Position numbers and translations under genes: made by a program. A stretch of DNA of 64,000 nt from an uncultured Eggerthella sp. Lineage in GTDB: Bacteria > Actinomycetota > Coriobacteriia > Coriobacteriales > Eggerthellaceae. The stretch is from contig UPYK01000003.1 of the NCBI GenBank assembly GCA_900538545.1, forward strand, positions 91,390 to 155,389, read 5' to 3'. The notes beneath the pieces are model-generated. The model was given only the letters and a program-made list of their open reading frames with translations. It had not been told where the DNA came from and did not search any database. Positions 42,290 to 51,417 of the stretch are shown in pieces (the first letter of the stretch is position 1; every line of letters starts with the position of its first letter).

Positions 42290-43810
42290 ATGTGGACCCG
42301 ATTTACCTTCGAAGACATTCGCATCATCGCTCATTACTTGGGGACGCTCACCTCGTTGTTCACGGTTGCCTTGCTCATTCCGCTCATCACCGCATTGGTG
42401 TTCCAGGAGTGGGAACCGGCAACCCGTTATTTTCTTGCTGCGGGCATCTCTCTTACCATCGGTTCGTTGTTGCGTATGGCCAAGGTCGATCCTGGCCGCC
42501 TTACCCGCCAACAAGCGATGGCGCTGACCGGCTTCGCATGGATGTTCCTCGCGTTCATCGCGTCGGTTCCGTTGGCGATGTCGGGCCATTTCGCGAGCTA
42601 TCTCGATGCGCTCTTCGATAGCGTTTCTGGTCTCACCACCACAGGCGCAGCTCTGATCATGGATCTTGAGCACCTTTCTTACGCGGATAACATGTGGCGT
42701 TTTATCATGCACTTCCTCGGTGGTATGGGTCTTATCGTTATCGCGCTTTCGCTCGGCCTGCTCTCTTCGTCGACATCGGGGTTGTATTCTTCGGAAGGTC
42801 GCAGCGAGCATGTGGTTCCCAATGTCATCACCACCACGCGCCTGATCAGTAAGATCTCGCTGGCAGTGATCGGTATAGCAACGGTCTTGCTCATGCTGTT
42901 CTGCTTCGTTGCAGGTATGGAACCGGTGCGCGCATTTTTCCATGGACTATGGATCTCCATCTCGGGCTTCATGACCGCGGGCTTCACGCCCACCAGCCAA
43001 TCCATCATGTATTACCATTCCTATTTCCTCGAGATCGCTTGTATGCTCTTGATGCTGCTCGGCATGATCAATTTCGGGTTGTTCGTTGCGGTGCTTCGTG
43101 GAAAGACCGATCTCTTCTTCAAGGATTTCGAAATTCGAACTGGATTCTTCTGGCTCGTGTTCATGTGCATCATCTTCATCGCGACCCTCTCCACCACGCC
43201 GCTCTTTTCCGATCTGCTTACGATGATCCGCCGCGGCGTATTCATGCTCATCTCTGCTTCAAGTACGACAGGTTTCTCGGTCGTGACGACCAACCAAGTT
43301 CTGACCGTATTCTCCTCGGGTGCGATCTTGATCCTGGCGATCCTTATGGCGGTTGGCGGTTCGAGCGGAAGCACTGCTGGTGGTATGAAGCTCTCGCGCA
43401 TCGGTCTTACGGTGAAATCGATCGTCTCTTCGATCAAGGAGGCCACTTCGCCTGATTCCGCCCGCGTGTCGGTGGTCTATCACCACATTGGCAAGCAAGT
43501 GCTCAACAATGAGATCGCGCGAGCGGCCATGACGGTATCAACGCTTTTCGTGGTCACCTATGTTGTGGGCGCGCTCGTTGGCATCGCGCATGGCTACGAC
43601 GCGACCGCATCGATCGCGGAAAGCGTGGCAATGGCTTCCAATGGTGGTTTGTCGTTCGGCATCACCACGCAAGGCATGCCGAAAACGCTCGAGCTCATCT
43701 ACATTCTTGAGATGTGGGCAGGCCGTCTTGAATTCATCACGCTCATTGCGCTCGTCGTCAAGATCGTTGCTTCGCTCTTGCCCGTTCGCAAGCCGAAACG
43801 AGATCGATAG
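42290..43810 (+). CDS. trkH: TrkH/KtrB-family potassium uptake protein
   Basis: A 506-residue channel-like transporter with four M1-P-M2 repeats. The four selectivity-loop regions can be read as SGLTTTGA, SGFMTAGF, SSTTGFSV and NGGLSFGI, each with the key Gly. It imports K+ and normally needs a cytoplasmic TrkA/KtrA regulator, which is not encoded nearby. The ATG at 42290 follows AAGGGCGG; the open frame extends to 42176 without a start signal and would overlap the small membrane gene. The exported protein gene follows directly. Confidence 0.93.
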   Translation: MWTRFTFEDIRIIAHYLGTLTSLFTVALLIPLITALVFQEWEPATRYFLAAGISLTIGSLLRMAKVDPGRLTRQQAMALTGFAWMFLAFIASVPLAMSGHFASYLDALFDSVSGLTTTGAALIMDLEHLSYADNMWRFIMHFLGGMGLIVIALSLGLLSSSTSGLYSSEGRSEHVVPNVITTTRLISKISLAVIGIATVLLMLFCFVAGMEPVRAFFHGLWISISGFMTAGFTPTSQSIMYYHSYFLEIACMLLMLLGMINFGLFVAVLRGKTDLFFKDFEIRTGFFWLVFMCIIFIATLSTTPLFSDLLTMIRRGVFMLISASSTTGFSVVTTNQVLTVFSSGAILILAILMAVGGSSGSTAGGMKLSRIGLTVKSIVSSIKEATSPDSARVSVVYHHIGKQVLNNEIARAAMTVSTLFVVTYVVGALVGIAHGYDATASIAESVAMASNGGLSFGITTQGMPKTLELIYILEMWAGRLEFITLIALVVKIVASLLPVRKPKRDR

Positions 43811-44539
43811 GTGAAGCACGTGATACGGCGCAGCACACAGAACGAAAAGAGGGCGAAGGCCCTGTGCGCTTTGGCGAAAGAGTGCGCTGTTGCACGCTGT
43901 GGGCAACAAGGATCTGCGCAGGTCTTCGGCGTGAAGCAACCTATCCTTTTGTTGGTAGCACTTGCGTGTTGCTTGGTGCTCTCGTTCGCAGTCGTTTTTC
44001 CGGCGTGGGCTGACGAAGAGGAATCTGCCACACAATCGGTCGACACAAACGGCAACATCGTCAACGTCAACCAAATGCCTGACAGTTCGTTTCTCTACAA
44101 CACCGATATCGCCGATCTTGCTGGTGCCGAATCTTTCCATGACACCCAAACCGTGCAAGTGACAGGTGAAGTGGTGGGCGACCACATCAACGATGAGCTC
44201 GATCCCAACCTCTGTTGGATCACGCTGCAGAGCACGAAAGCCGACGATTATTCGCTCGTCTCGGTCCTCATGACCAACGAGCAAGCAAAGCTCATCGAGA
44301 ATTACGGCAACTACAACACCGATGGCACGATCCTTCAAGTACGCGGCACCTTCTACTTGAGTTGCTCCGAACACCAGGGTCTCTCTGACATCCACGCAAA
44401 AGAAGTGACCGTGGTCAAGCAAGGATCGCCGCGCAAGCATCCGGTCAACGATGCGGTGCTTTGGACTTCCTGCTTGGCGGTCGGCCTTGGCGTGCTGAGC
44501 TTGTTCACCTACTCTTTCTTGCGCGAACGGAGAAAATAA
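43811..44539 (+). CDS. Exported membrane-anchored protein with an OB-like domain
   Basis: Up to 242 residues. A signal peptide core (QPILLLVALACCLVLSFAVV, cleavage near PAWA-DE) lies about 45 residues in, so the true start may be a GTG at 43820 or 43931 rather than the GTG at 43811 that abuts trkH. The exported part is beta-rich: VQVTGEVVGD, CWITLQSTKADDYSLVSVLM, GTILQVRGTFYL, ending HAKEVTVVKQG, which is reminiscent of an OB fold. A C-terminal helix (VLWTSCLAVGLGVLSLFTYS) and RERRK tail anchor it. Function unknown. It lies between trkH and rsgA, five bases before rsgA. Confidence 0.7.
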   Translation: MKHVIRRSTQNEKRAKALCALAKECAVARCGQQGSAQVFGVKQPILLLVALACCLVLSFAVVFPAWADEEESATQSVDTNGNIVNVNQMPDSSFLYNTDIADLAGAESFHDTQTVQVTGEVVGDHINDELDPNLCWITLQSTKADDYSLVSVLMTNEQAKLIENYGNYNTDGTILQVRGTFYLSCSEHQGLSDIHAKEVTVVKQGSPRKHPVNDAVLWTSCLAVGLGVLSLFTYSFLRERRK

Positions 44540-44544
44540 CCGGC

Positions 44545-45543
44545 ATGCAACCAAACGGACGTGATAGGTACGAGGGGGCCGTGATCAAGCTCGATCGCGG
44601 CTATCCGCTCGTCTCGCTTTCCGATGGGCGAACGATCCGTTGCGAGCACGCTACCAGCTTGGTGAAGCGCAAGACCGATCGCGCCGTGATCGGGGATCGT
44701 GTGGAAGTTCATCTTCCCGAAGGGCACGAAAAGGGGATCATCGAGGCGATCTATCCGCGCACGACGAAGTTCGTGCGTAAAGACCCGACCGAACGAGCGC
44801 TGCCACAAACGCTCGCATCCAATTTCGATCTGGTGCTCATCGCGCAACCAGCCGAAGAGGTGAACTTCAAGCGGCTTGAACGCGAATTGGTGTTGGCTCA
44901 TGAAACGGGCGCGACGGTGGCCGTCGTGTTGACCAAGGCGGATCTGGTTGGCGAAAGTGCCGAAGTTCATGAAACGATCGACAAGGTGCGAAGCCTCGTG
45001 GGGCATGATGCGGTGTTCGTGGTGAGCCAGGACGATCCTGCTTCCATCGAGCAAGTGGGGAGCTTCATCGCAGAGGGCAACAAGACGGCGGTCTTGATCG
45101 GGCGAAGTGGTGTTGGCAAATCGAGCTTGGTGAATTTGCTGGTGGGGCAAGATATTCAAGCTACCACACCCGTGCGAGAGTCGGACGGCAAAGGCAGACA
45201 CACTACTGTTTCACGTGAAATCATCGCACTTCCCGAAGGGGGCTTCGTGGTCGACATGCCGGGAGTTCGCGGCTTGGGACTGTGGGATGCGGAAGCCGGC
45301 ATAAAGGCAGCCTTCAGCGAGATAGAAGACCTCGCTCAGCAGTGCAAGTTTCGCGATTGTTCGCACACGAAAGAACAAGGATGCGCGGTGCGAGAGGCTG
45401 TTGAAGAAGGTGCGCTCTCGCAAATGCGCCTCGATTCCTATTTGCGCTTGAAGCAGGAAAACGACGAAGTAGCCGCAAAGCGCGTTGAAGCTGCACGCAT
45501 CCGCGAACGACGTGGGCATCCGCGTCATCGCAGCGCGAAATGA
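44545..45543 (+). CDS. rsgA: Ribosome small-subunit GTPase RsgA
   Basis: A 332-residue circularly permuted GTPase that checks 30S subunit maturation. Motif order is permuted as expected: G4 VVLTKADLV comes before G1 IGRSGVGKSSLVNLL and G3 DMPGVRGLGLWD. An N-terminal OB domain and a C-terminal zinc knuckle (CKFRDCSHTKEQGC) are present. The ATG at 44545 is behind GGAGAAAATAA at the end of the previous gene, so the two are probably co-transcribed. A parS-like palindrome lies within the G3-proximal coding sequence. Confidence 0.95.
   Translation: MQPNGRDRYEGAVIKLDRGYPLVSLSDGRTIRCEHATSLVKRKTDRAVIGDRVEVHLPEGHEKGIIEAIYPRTTKFVRKDPTERALPQTLASNFDLVLIAQPAEEVNFKRLERELVLAHETGATVAVVLTKADLVGESAEVHETIDKVRSLVGHDAVFVVSQDDPASIEQVGSFIAEGNKTAVLIGRSGVGKSSLVNLLVGQDIQATTPVRESDGKGRHTTVSREIIALPEGGFVVDMPGVRGLGLWDAEAGIKAAFSEIEDLAQQCKFRDCSHTKEQGCAVREAVEEGALSQMRLDSYLRLKQENDEVAAKRVEAARIRERRGHPRHRSAK
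45207..45222. promoter_or_regulatory. parS-like site (two mismatches at the edge)
   Basis: TGTTTCACGTGAAATC keeps the central TTTCACGTGAAA of parS but differs in the last two bases. It lies inside rsgA, about 20 kb right of oriC. Confidence 0.45.
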
Positions 45544-45655
45544 ACAACGCGTCGATCCATTTCGGGCGTCTTGCATACGTCTCGCGCGTAGGTGATTCGT
45601 ACGGCAAATCGCTACATGCGCTACAATAGAGGCGCTACATTTGAAGGGGAGCTTC

Positions 45656-46930
45656 ATGAACCCAGCGATCATCATCCCAACGTTTCATCAGGCTGCGGCC
45701 GATCGTGATAAATCTCTTGCCGAGAGCATTTACGATCATCCCACTCCGCTTGATGCACCTGGCACGCTCGAGCGTTGCTTGGAGTCGCTGCAGAAAGTAC
45801 AGGGTCTCGGCCAGATCATCATCACTGTTTCGCATAACGAAGCAGTTGGGAAGGTGAAGGGAATCGTCGATCGCTTCCCCCAGATGCACACGCTCGTTAT
45901 CAGCGAAAGCGAAGCTGCCATCGTTCAGCAACGTCTTGAGCAGTTGGGCTTTGGTGATACTGCCGACAAGATCGGTGTTCACGGCTATTCGGCAGTGCGC
46001 AACCTTGGGTTGGTCATCTCGAACATCCTCGGTTTCGATTCCGTCGTTTTCCTCGATGACGATGAAGTAGTAGAAGACCCCGAGTTCTTGATAAAAGCTA
46101 TGTATGGTCTGGGGAAACTTACCCGTCGTGAGATCCCTATTCTCGCGAAGTCGGGCTACTACCTGAATGCCAAAGGCAGCTTCTTATCCATGAGCCAGAA
46201 CAAGTGGTACAACCACTATTGGCAGCAGGGCTCAGCGTTCAATAACTGGATCACTAAAGCCATGTCGGGTCCGCGCCTTTCGCGCTCGAATCATGTGTGC
46301 GGTGGTTGCTTGTCCCTTCACAAACAAGCCTATATGCGCGTACCGTTCGATCCGTGGATCCCGCGCGGCGAAGATCTTGATTACCTCATCAACCTGCGCA
46401 TGTATGGTTCAGATGTGTGGTTCGACAATCAGTGGTATCTGGTGCATCTTCCTCCGCAAGAACGACACGAAGGACACCGGTTCCGCAAAGATATCTTCCG
46501 TTGGATCTACGAATACTACAAGATCGAATTCAGCCAGTCGCAGATCGACCTCTTGCAGATCAAGCCTTCGTCGCTCGAGCCTTATCCCGGTCCCTTTCTC
46601 GAACGTGGCCTGGAAAAGCGCATCAAGAGAACGGCGCTTCTGCGTTCTTTGGCGCGTCCCGACCGCGCGGCGTATCGCAAGGCGGCGCATGTTGCTACCA
46701 ACGAAGCGATTGAATATGCCCAAAAGTACTGCGACCGCTATTTCGAGTTCCAACGCATCTGGATGCAGATTATGGCACAAACCGAAAACGATAAAGTGCT
46801 TCAGCAGGCACTTATCGAAGCGGCGCTCGTGCGTGAAGCTGGTGGCGAGATCGAAGTCTCGATCCTTAAGCCAAGCTTCGACGCGGGTAAAACAGGGGAG
46901 ATCCACCTCAACCTTGCTGATGGTGAGTAG
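45656..46930 (+). CDS. GT-A-fold glycosyltransferase-like protein
   Basis: A 424-residue soluble protein. It begins as a family-2-like glycosyltransferase (PAIIIPTFHQAA, LERCLESLQKV), has the metal/nucleotide-sugar motif VVFLDDDEVVEDPEFL near residue 135, and a conserved acceptor region VPFDPWIPRGEDLDYLI near 240, where the ED pair may supply the catalytic base. The C-terminal 130 residues are helical and of unknown role. Sugar and acceptor are unknown. The ATG at 45656 follows AAGGGGAGCTTC; a TTG at 45641 overlaps that Shine-Dalgarno and is rejected. The TauE/SafE gene follows closely. Confidence 0.75.
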   Translation: MNPAIIIPTFHQAAADRDKSLAESIYDHPTPLDAPGTLERCLESLQKVQGLGQIIITVSHNEAVGKVKGIVDRFPQMHTLVISESEAAIVQQRLEQLGFGDTADKIGVHGYSAVRNLGLVISNILGFDSVVFLDDDEVVEDPEFLIKAMYGLGKLTRREIPILAKSGYYLNAKGSFLSMSQNKWYNHYWQQGSAFNNWITKAMSGPRLSRSNHVCGGCLSLHKQAYMRVPFDPWIPRGEDLDYLINLRMYGSDVWFDNQWYLVHLPPQERHEGHRFRKDIFRWIYEYYKIEFSQSQIDLLQIKPSSLEPYPGPFLERGLEKRIKRTALLRSLARPDRAAYRKAAHVATNEAIEYAQKYCDRYFEFQRIWMQIMAQTENDKVLQQALIEAALVREAGGEIEVSILKPSFDAGKTGEIHLNLADGE

Positions 46931-46939
46931 GCGCCCAGC

Positions 46940-47920
46940 GTGATAGAACAGTTTGCTTTTTCGATCGTAGCGGGGCTGATCGTAGGAATCTTCTCGGGTC
47001 TTTTGGGTATTGGCGGTGGAACGCTCATGATCCCGCTCTTCCGCTTGGGGTTCGGGCTTTCTGCCATCGTCTCTACCGCAACCTCGCTCTTCACGATCGT
47101 GCCTACCTCTATTGCGGGTTGCATCACGCATCTGAAGAATAAGACGTGCATTGCGAAGATCGGCCTGATCGCTGGCGTTGCCGGTGCGTGCACTTCGCCA
47201 CTTGGTGTGCTGGCCGCGACGAATTCGCCCGATATCGCCATCATGGCTTGTGCCGCGATCATCATCGCCTATTCGGCTATCACGATGTTTCGCAAGGCGA
47301 TCAAGATGCCCAAACGCACCGATTCGGACCTTTCGATGCGCGCGACGCTTCAGCGGTTTCGCATGGAGTTCGCCGACGAAACAGAAGAGATGCCTGATGG
47401 TAGGCAAGATTCTGGTGAACGAACAAGGCAAGTTCAGGGTGCTCACGTAAGAGAAACTCAAGCTGCACCAGCAAGAACAACCGAAAAAGCGATCGCCCAT
47501 GAAGTTCAAAAGAGCGTGAATACCATCGAAGCACCTATGACGGCCAAGCGGCTCCTTACCGGTGCTGCGATCGGACTCGTTGCGGGATTCGCCTCGGGGT
47601 ATGTGGGCGTGGGCGGTGGTTTCCTCATGGTTCCGCTCTTCATCTCGCTGCTCGGCATCACGATGAAGAAGGCTTCAGGCACCAGCTTGATCGCGGTGGT
47701 GATCCTCGCGATTCCTGGCGTTATCACGCAAACCCTGCATGGGAACGTCGATTTTGTTGCCGGCATTGCGATGGCGATCGGCTCGATCCCAGGCGCGCTC
47801 ATTGGAGCGTCGCTCATCCGTTATATTCCCGAGCGGAAAATGCGGTTTTTATTCGGGTTTTTCCTGCTGTTTGCCGCTATTATTCTAGTTATCAACGAAC
47901 TGAACGTTTTCGGTGCATGA
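46940..47920 (+). CDS. TauE/SafE-family permease
   Basis: A 326-residue membrane protein with about eight helices in two halves. Each half starts with the family signature: VGIFSGLLGIGGGTLMIPLF near residue 15 and FASGYVGVGGGFLMVPLF near 215. A hydrophilic loop of about 70 residues, rich in Glu, Arg and Gln, separates the halves and is longer than usual. The family exports sulfite, sulfoacetate or related organosulfur anions; the substrate here is unknown. Start GTG at 46940, ten bases after the glycosyltransferase stop. Its 3' end nearly meets the histidine kinase gene. Confidence 0.88.
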   Translation: MIEQFAFSIVAGLIVGIFSGLLGIGGGTLMIPLFRLGFGLSAIVSTATSLFTIVPTSIAGCITHLKNKTCIAKIGLIAGVAGACTSPLGVLAATNSPDIAIMACAAIIIAYSAITMFRKAIKMPKRTDSDLSMRATLQRFRMEFADETEEMPDGRQDSGERTRQVQGAHVRETQAAPARTTEKAIAHEVQKSVNTIEAPMTAKRLLTGAAIGLVAGFASGYVGVGGGFLMVPLFISLLGITMKKASGTSLIAVVILAIPGVITQTLHGNVDFVAGIAMAIGSIPGALIGASLIRYIPERKMRFLFGFFLLFAAIILVINELNVFGA

Positions 47921-47930
47921 AGGGCGAATT

Positions 47931-49229
47931 ATGAATTTCCCTCGTCATAATCTTTACGTGTTTCTCGAGATACTCGGTTTGTGCCTGGTGCTCATTTCTG
48001 GGTGCGTGCTTGGTTGGGCCATGTTCGGCGAAAAGAACTATGTGCTCATAGGAATCTCGGGACTGGTGTTCACCATCTTCTTGCTCATCACGCTCACGCT
48101 CATGCTCGACCCTGACAAGATCCGCGCGCGCCAGTCGCTATCGGTGCTCGGTCTTGCTTCGAACCTGCTCGAAGGAATGCAGGGAGGCTTCAACTCCACC
48201 AGCGCACAACATGCTTGCGAGATATTGCATCGCTCCTCTTCGGCTTCGGCCGTGGCGATCACGGATACCGAGAATATCCTTGGTTATTGCGGGACGGGGG
48301 AGGATAGCTTGCCTCATGGAATCAGCCCGCTCCGCACAGAAGCAACCCGCGAATCGCTCAAAGACGGCAAAACGCGCGTGCTCAATTCGCCCGAAGAAGT
48401 AGGGCTTCCCACCAAAACGCGCGGCATCAAGGCGGCCATCATCGTGCCGCTGAAGATCGGCAAGAGCATCGTGGGCACGTTGAAGTTCTACTATCCATCC
48501 GCCTCGCGCATCACCGAAACGCAAGTTTCGATCGCTGAAGGCTTCGCGCAGCTCATCGCCACCCAGATTGCGGCGATGGAGCTCGAGGAACAGAAGAAGC
48601 TTGCCACGAGCATGGAGCTCAAAGCGCTTCAAAGCCAGATCAATCCCCATTTCTTGTTCAACACCATCAACACCATGGCTTCGCTCACTCGCACGGATCC
48701 CGACAAGGCACGCATCCTTCTGCGCGAATTCGCGACCTTCTATCGCGGTGCGCTCGAAAATGCTTCCGATCTTATTCCGCTCGCGCGAGAAGTCGAGCAG
48801 ACCGTGCGCTATCTTTCGCTGGAACAGGCGCGCTTCGGTGAAGATCGCCTGCGCGTGGATGTGGATATCAGCGACGAGGTCAAGGCACTCATGGTGCCAG
48901 CATTCATGATCCAGCCGTTGGTGGAGAACTCCATCAAGCATGCGTTCCCCGCTGAAGGCCAGCTGGTCATCTCGATCAGCGGCGAGATCCAAGCAGCGGA
49001 TGTGTTCTTGTATGTTGCGGATAACGGACTTGGTATGACCGAAGAGGCACTCGAGAACATCATGGACCCCAGCTCTCAAACGGGACTCGGCATCGCGGTG
49101 AAGAACGTGAACGACCGCATCCTGGGTTATTTTGGCGAAGAGTCCTTCATGAAGTACGCGAGCGAACTTGGCAAAGGTACGCGCGTGACGTTGTACTTGA
49201 AGGGCTGTGCAGAAAATCAGCCTTCGTAG
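47931..49229 (+). CDS. LytS-type sensor histidine kinase with GAF domain
   Basis: A 432-residue kinase. Two membrane helices lie at residues about 8-30 and 38-58, fewer than the five or more of LytS. A GAF-like domain follows (about 85-215: SASAVAITDTENILGYCG, IIVPLKIGKSIVGTLKFYY). The His-kinase region is of the HPK7/LytS class, with phospho-acceptor His in LQSQINPHFLFNTINTM near residue 242, N box QPLVENSIKHAF, and ATP motifs VADNGLGM and TGLGIAVKNVNDRI. The ATG at 47931 with AAGGGCG is preferred to the GTG at 47913. The partner regulator follows. Confidence 0.92.
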   Translation: MNFPRHNLYVFLEILGLCLVLISGCVLGWAMFGEKNYVLIGISGLVFTIFLLITLTLMLDPDKIRARQSLSVLGLASNLLEGMQGGFNSTSAQHACEILHRSSSASAVAITDTENILGYCGTGEDSLPHGISPLRTEATRESLKDGKTRVLNSPEEVGLPTKTRGIKAAIIVPLKIGKSIVGTLKFYYPSASRITETQVSIAEGFAQLIATQIAAMELEEQKKLATSMELKALQSQINPHFLFNTINTMASLTRTDPDKARILLREFATFYRGALENASDLIPLAREVEQTVRYLSLEQARFGEDRLRVDVDISDEVKALMVPAFMIQPLVENSIKHAFPAEGQLVISISGEIQAADVFLYVADNGLGMTEEALENIMDPSSQTGLGIAVKNVNDRILGYFGEESFMKYASELGKGTRVTLYLKGCAENQPS

Positions 49230-49426
49230 GGTCTTTTAGCACCCCCTCGAATTCGCCGCGCGCTTCGCTGGTGAAGGCGTCATTTACCAGGGCCATTCGT
49301 ATCATACTTTCCTGGCAGAAAGAGCAAATGTCTGTTTTGAATGGGCTTTGTTAATCAACGCTGCAGAATCATTCAGAATAGTCTATAATTGGTACGATTT
49401 TCTATAGGTTTTCAACAGAGGAGGTC

Positions 49427-50143
49427 GTGTTGCTAAAGGCGATTATTGTAGACGACGAAGCGCCAGCACGCTCCGAACTGCGTTTTCTTCTCGGAGAGCT
49501 CAATCAAGCTGAGGTTGTTTCTGAAGCAGCAAGTGTCCGTGAGGCTATCGAGAAGCTCAAAGAATATCCGTGTGATGTCATGTTTCTCGACATCAACATG
49601 CCTGAAGCCACGGGTCTTCAATTGGCCGAAGCGCTCCAGCATCTGAAGTTCCCACCCGCTGTCGTGTTTGTTACTGCCTACAGCGAGTTCGCACTTGATG
49701 CATTCAAGGTCAATGCTGTCGACTATCTGGTCAAGCCCGTCGAAACTGAGCGTTTGGCTCATGCGCTTGCCCGCGTGCGCGAACATGTGGTTCTGCATGC
49801 ACGTGCTCAAAAAGCCGAACGTATTCCCGTCGAAAAGGGCGGCAAGAAGATCCTTATCAATATCGACCAGATCCGCTTTGTCATGGCGCGCGATGATTAT
49901 GCCTATCTGCAGACCGACACCGATCGTTACTTCTCAACGGTCAGCTTGGCGCAGCTCGAAAAAACGCTCGATGGCCATGGCTTCTTCCGCGTTCATCGCG
50001 GCTACCTCGTTAACCTTTCGCTCGTGAAAGAGGTCGAGCCGCAATCAGGCGGTACGCTGTTGCTCACGCTCGATGGGGTTGAAGAGAAGATCCCGGTTTC
50101 CCGCCGTCGTGTTTCTTCGCTCAAGAAAGCGCTCGGGTTATAA
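49427..50143 (+). CDS. LytTR-family response regulator
   Basis: A 238-residue response regulator. The receiver domain starts KAIIVDDEAPARSELRFLL, with phospho-acceptor Asp in VMFLDINMPEATG (near 57) and the switch Lys in YLVKPVE. A LytTR DNA-binding domain follows, with IRFVMARDDYAYLQTD and FFRVHRGYLVNLSLVKEV. It pairs with the LytS-type kinase 198 bases upstream but has its own likely promoter (TATAAT at 49384-49389). The start may be GTG at 49427 or, with better spacing from AGGAGG, TTG at 49430. Targets are unknown; LytTR proteins often bind paired imperfect direct repeats. Confidence 0.93.
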   Translation: MLLKAIIVDDEAPARSELRFLLGELNQAEVVSEAASVREAIEKLKEYPCDVMFLDINMPEATGLQLAEALQHLKFPPAVVFVTAYSEFALDAFKVNAVDYLVKPVETERLAHALARVREHVVLHARAQKAERIPVEKGGKKILINIDQIRFVMARDDYAYLQTDTDRYFSTVSLAQLEKTLDGHGFFRVHRGYLVNLSLVKEVEPQSGGTLLLTLDGVEEKIPVSRRRVSSLKKALGL

Positions 50144-50180
50144 AACAACCGAAAAGCCCATAGGTTTAAGCTAGACACTA

Positions 50181-50207
50181 AACGCCCTCTTTTATAGAGG
50201 GCGTTTT
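50181..50207 (+). terminator. Terminator of the LytTR regulator gene
   Basis: AACGCCCTCT (50181-50190) pairs with AGAGGGCGTT (50196-50205) around TTTAT, then TT. Confidence 0.9.
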
Positions 50208-50370
50208 GAGTTGGGCAAGACTTGCGCAAAACCGCATCAGAAACCTTGTGCGCGCATTCATCGGGAGGCTTCATATGCAAGCTGCTCCTGTCGACTCAAT
50301 GAAAGAACGCGCTTTTCTTACAGAGCCGTATCTCTTCTTTCATTCTTTCAGATTTTCAGAAGTGAACAGG

Positions 50371-50456
50371 TAAAATAGTATTCCGTTGTTGGGCTCGTGA
50401 GCCAGCATTCGAATTTGGGCACGTAGGGGGCACTACGTGCTATTTTGCTGTTCGAA
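50371..50456 (+). promoter_or_regulatory. Leader with attenuator-like hairpins before the nucleoside hydrolase gene
   Basis: Downstream of a likely -10 TAAAAT (50371-50376) come GGCT/AGCC (50392-50395, 50400-50403) and a perfect 8-bp stem GCACGTAG/CTACGTGC (50419-50426, 50433-50440) followed by TATTTTG. The outer pair TTCGAA (50408-50413, 50451-50456) could compete with it. No known riboswitch family was recognised. Confidence 0.4.
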
Positions 50457-50471
50457 ATGAGAGGGGCGAAC

Positions 50472-51413
50472 ATGGCAAAGAAGATCATTCTCGATTGCGA
50501 CCCAGGTCATGATGATGCGGTCGCGATCCTTTTAGCATTGGGAAATCCAGAGATCGAGATCGTGGGCATCACCACGGTCGGGGGGAATCAAAGCCTCGAG
50601 AAGGTCACCTATAATGCGCGTGCAATGCTCGAAGCAGCGCATGCTCATGATATTCCCGTATACGCAGGTTCCGATCGTCCGCTCGTGCGCGAGCAGGAAG
50701 TGGCTGAATCGATCCATGGTGAAACAGGGTTGGACGGCGTCGAATTGCCCGTGCCCACCCGTCCACTCGAAGACATGCATGCGGTGAACTTCATCGTGAA
50801 GACCATCATGGAGTCAGAACCAGGCACGATCACGTTGGTCCCCACCGGGCCGTTGACGAACATCGCCCTGGCGTTGCGCATGGAACCGCGCATCGCAGAA
50901 CGGGTGAGTGAAGTGGTGTTGATGGGCGGCGGTTTCCATGAGGGGAACTGGAGTGCGGTGGCTGAATTCAACATCATCGTCGATCCTGAAGCAGCCCATA
51001 TCGTGTTCAATGCCCCCTGGAAACTGACTATGGTCGGGCTTGATCTTACGCATCAGGCACTTTGCACGCCTGAAGTGCAGCGCCGCATCGAAGAGATCGG
51101 TACGCCACTTGCTATTATCGTCAGCGGACCCATGGATTTCTTCCGCAAGACCTATCAGGACAATCAAGACTTCGTGGATCCGCCCGTGCATGATCCGTGC
51201 ACCGTGGCGTATCTCATCGATCCTTCCGTGGTGCAAACCAGACGGTGCCCGCTTGACGTGGAACTTCACGGAGAACTTACGCTCGGTATGACCGTGGCAG
51301 ACCTTCGTGGACCAGAACCTTCCGAAGAAGAGTGCTATACGCAAGTTGCGACGAAGCTGGACTTCGATAAGTTCTGGAATTTGGTAATACAAGCAATCGA
51401 GAACATTGGATAA
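50472..51413 (+). CDS. Nucleoside hydrolase (IunH family)
   Basis: A 313-residue N-ribohydrolase cleaving nucleosides to base and ribose. The Ca2+/ribose site DCDPGHDDAVAILLALG is at residues 7-23, VPTGPLTNIALAL near 117, and the C-terminal metal Asp in VHDPCTVAYLID near 230. The ATG at 50472 follows GAGAGGGGCG; the extension to 50445 lies in the leader hairpin region and is rejected. It is first in a run with an MFS carrier and a ribokinase, so import, cleavage and phosphorylation of ribose are linked. Base preference cannot be read. Confidence 0.92.
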   Translation: MAKKIILDCDPGHDDAVAILLALGNPEIEIVGITTVGGNQSLEKVTYNARAMLEAAHAHDIPVYAGSDRPLVREQEVAESIHGETGLDGVELPVPTRPLEDMHAVNFIVKTIMESEPGTITLVPTGPLTNIALALRMEPRIAERVSEVVLMGGGFHEGNWSAVAEFNIIVDPEAAHIVFNAPWKLTMVGLDLTHQALCTPEVQRRIEEIGTPLAIIVSGPMDFFRKTYQDNQDFVDPPVHDPCTVAYLIDPSVVQTRRCPLDVELHGELTLGMTVADLRGPEPSEEECYTQVATKLDFDKFWNLVIQAIENIG

Positions 51414-51417
51414 GAAC

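Noticed and set aside
42260..42290. trkH start at 42176
   Set aside because: That start lies inside the small membrane gene in another frame; the ATG at 42290 behind AAGGGCGG begins at the expected MWTRFTFEDI.
43538..44554. A 338-codon minus-strand frame opposite trkH and the exported protein
   Set aside because: Composition is that of a shadow frame, and both plus-strand genes have signal, membrane or motif support.
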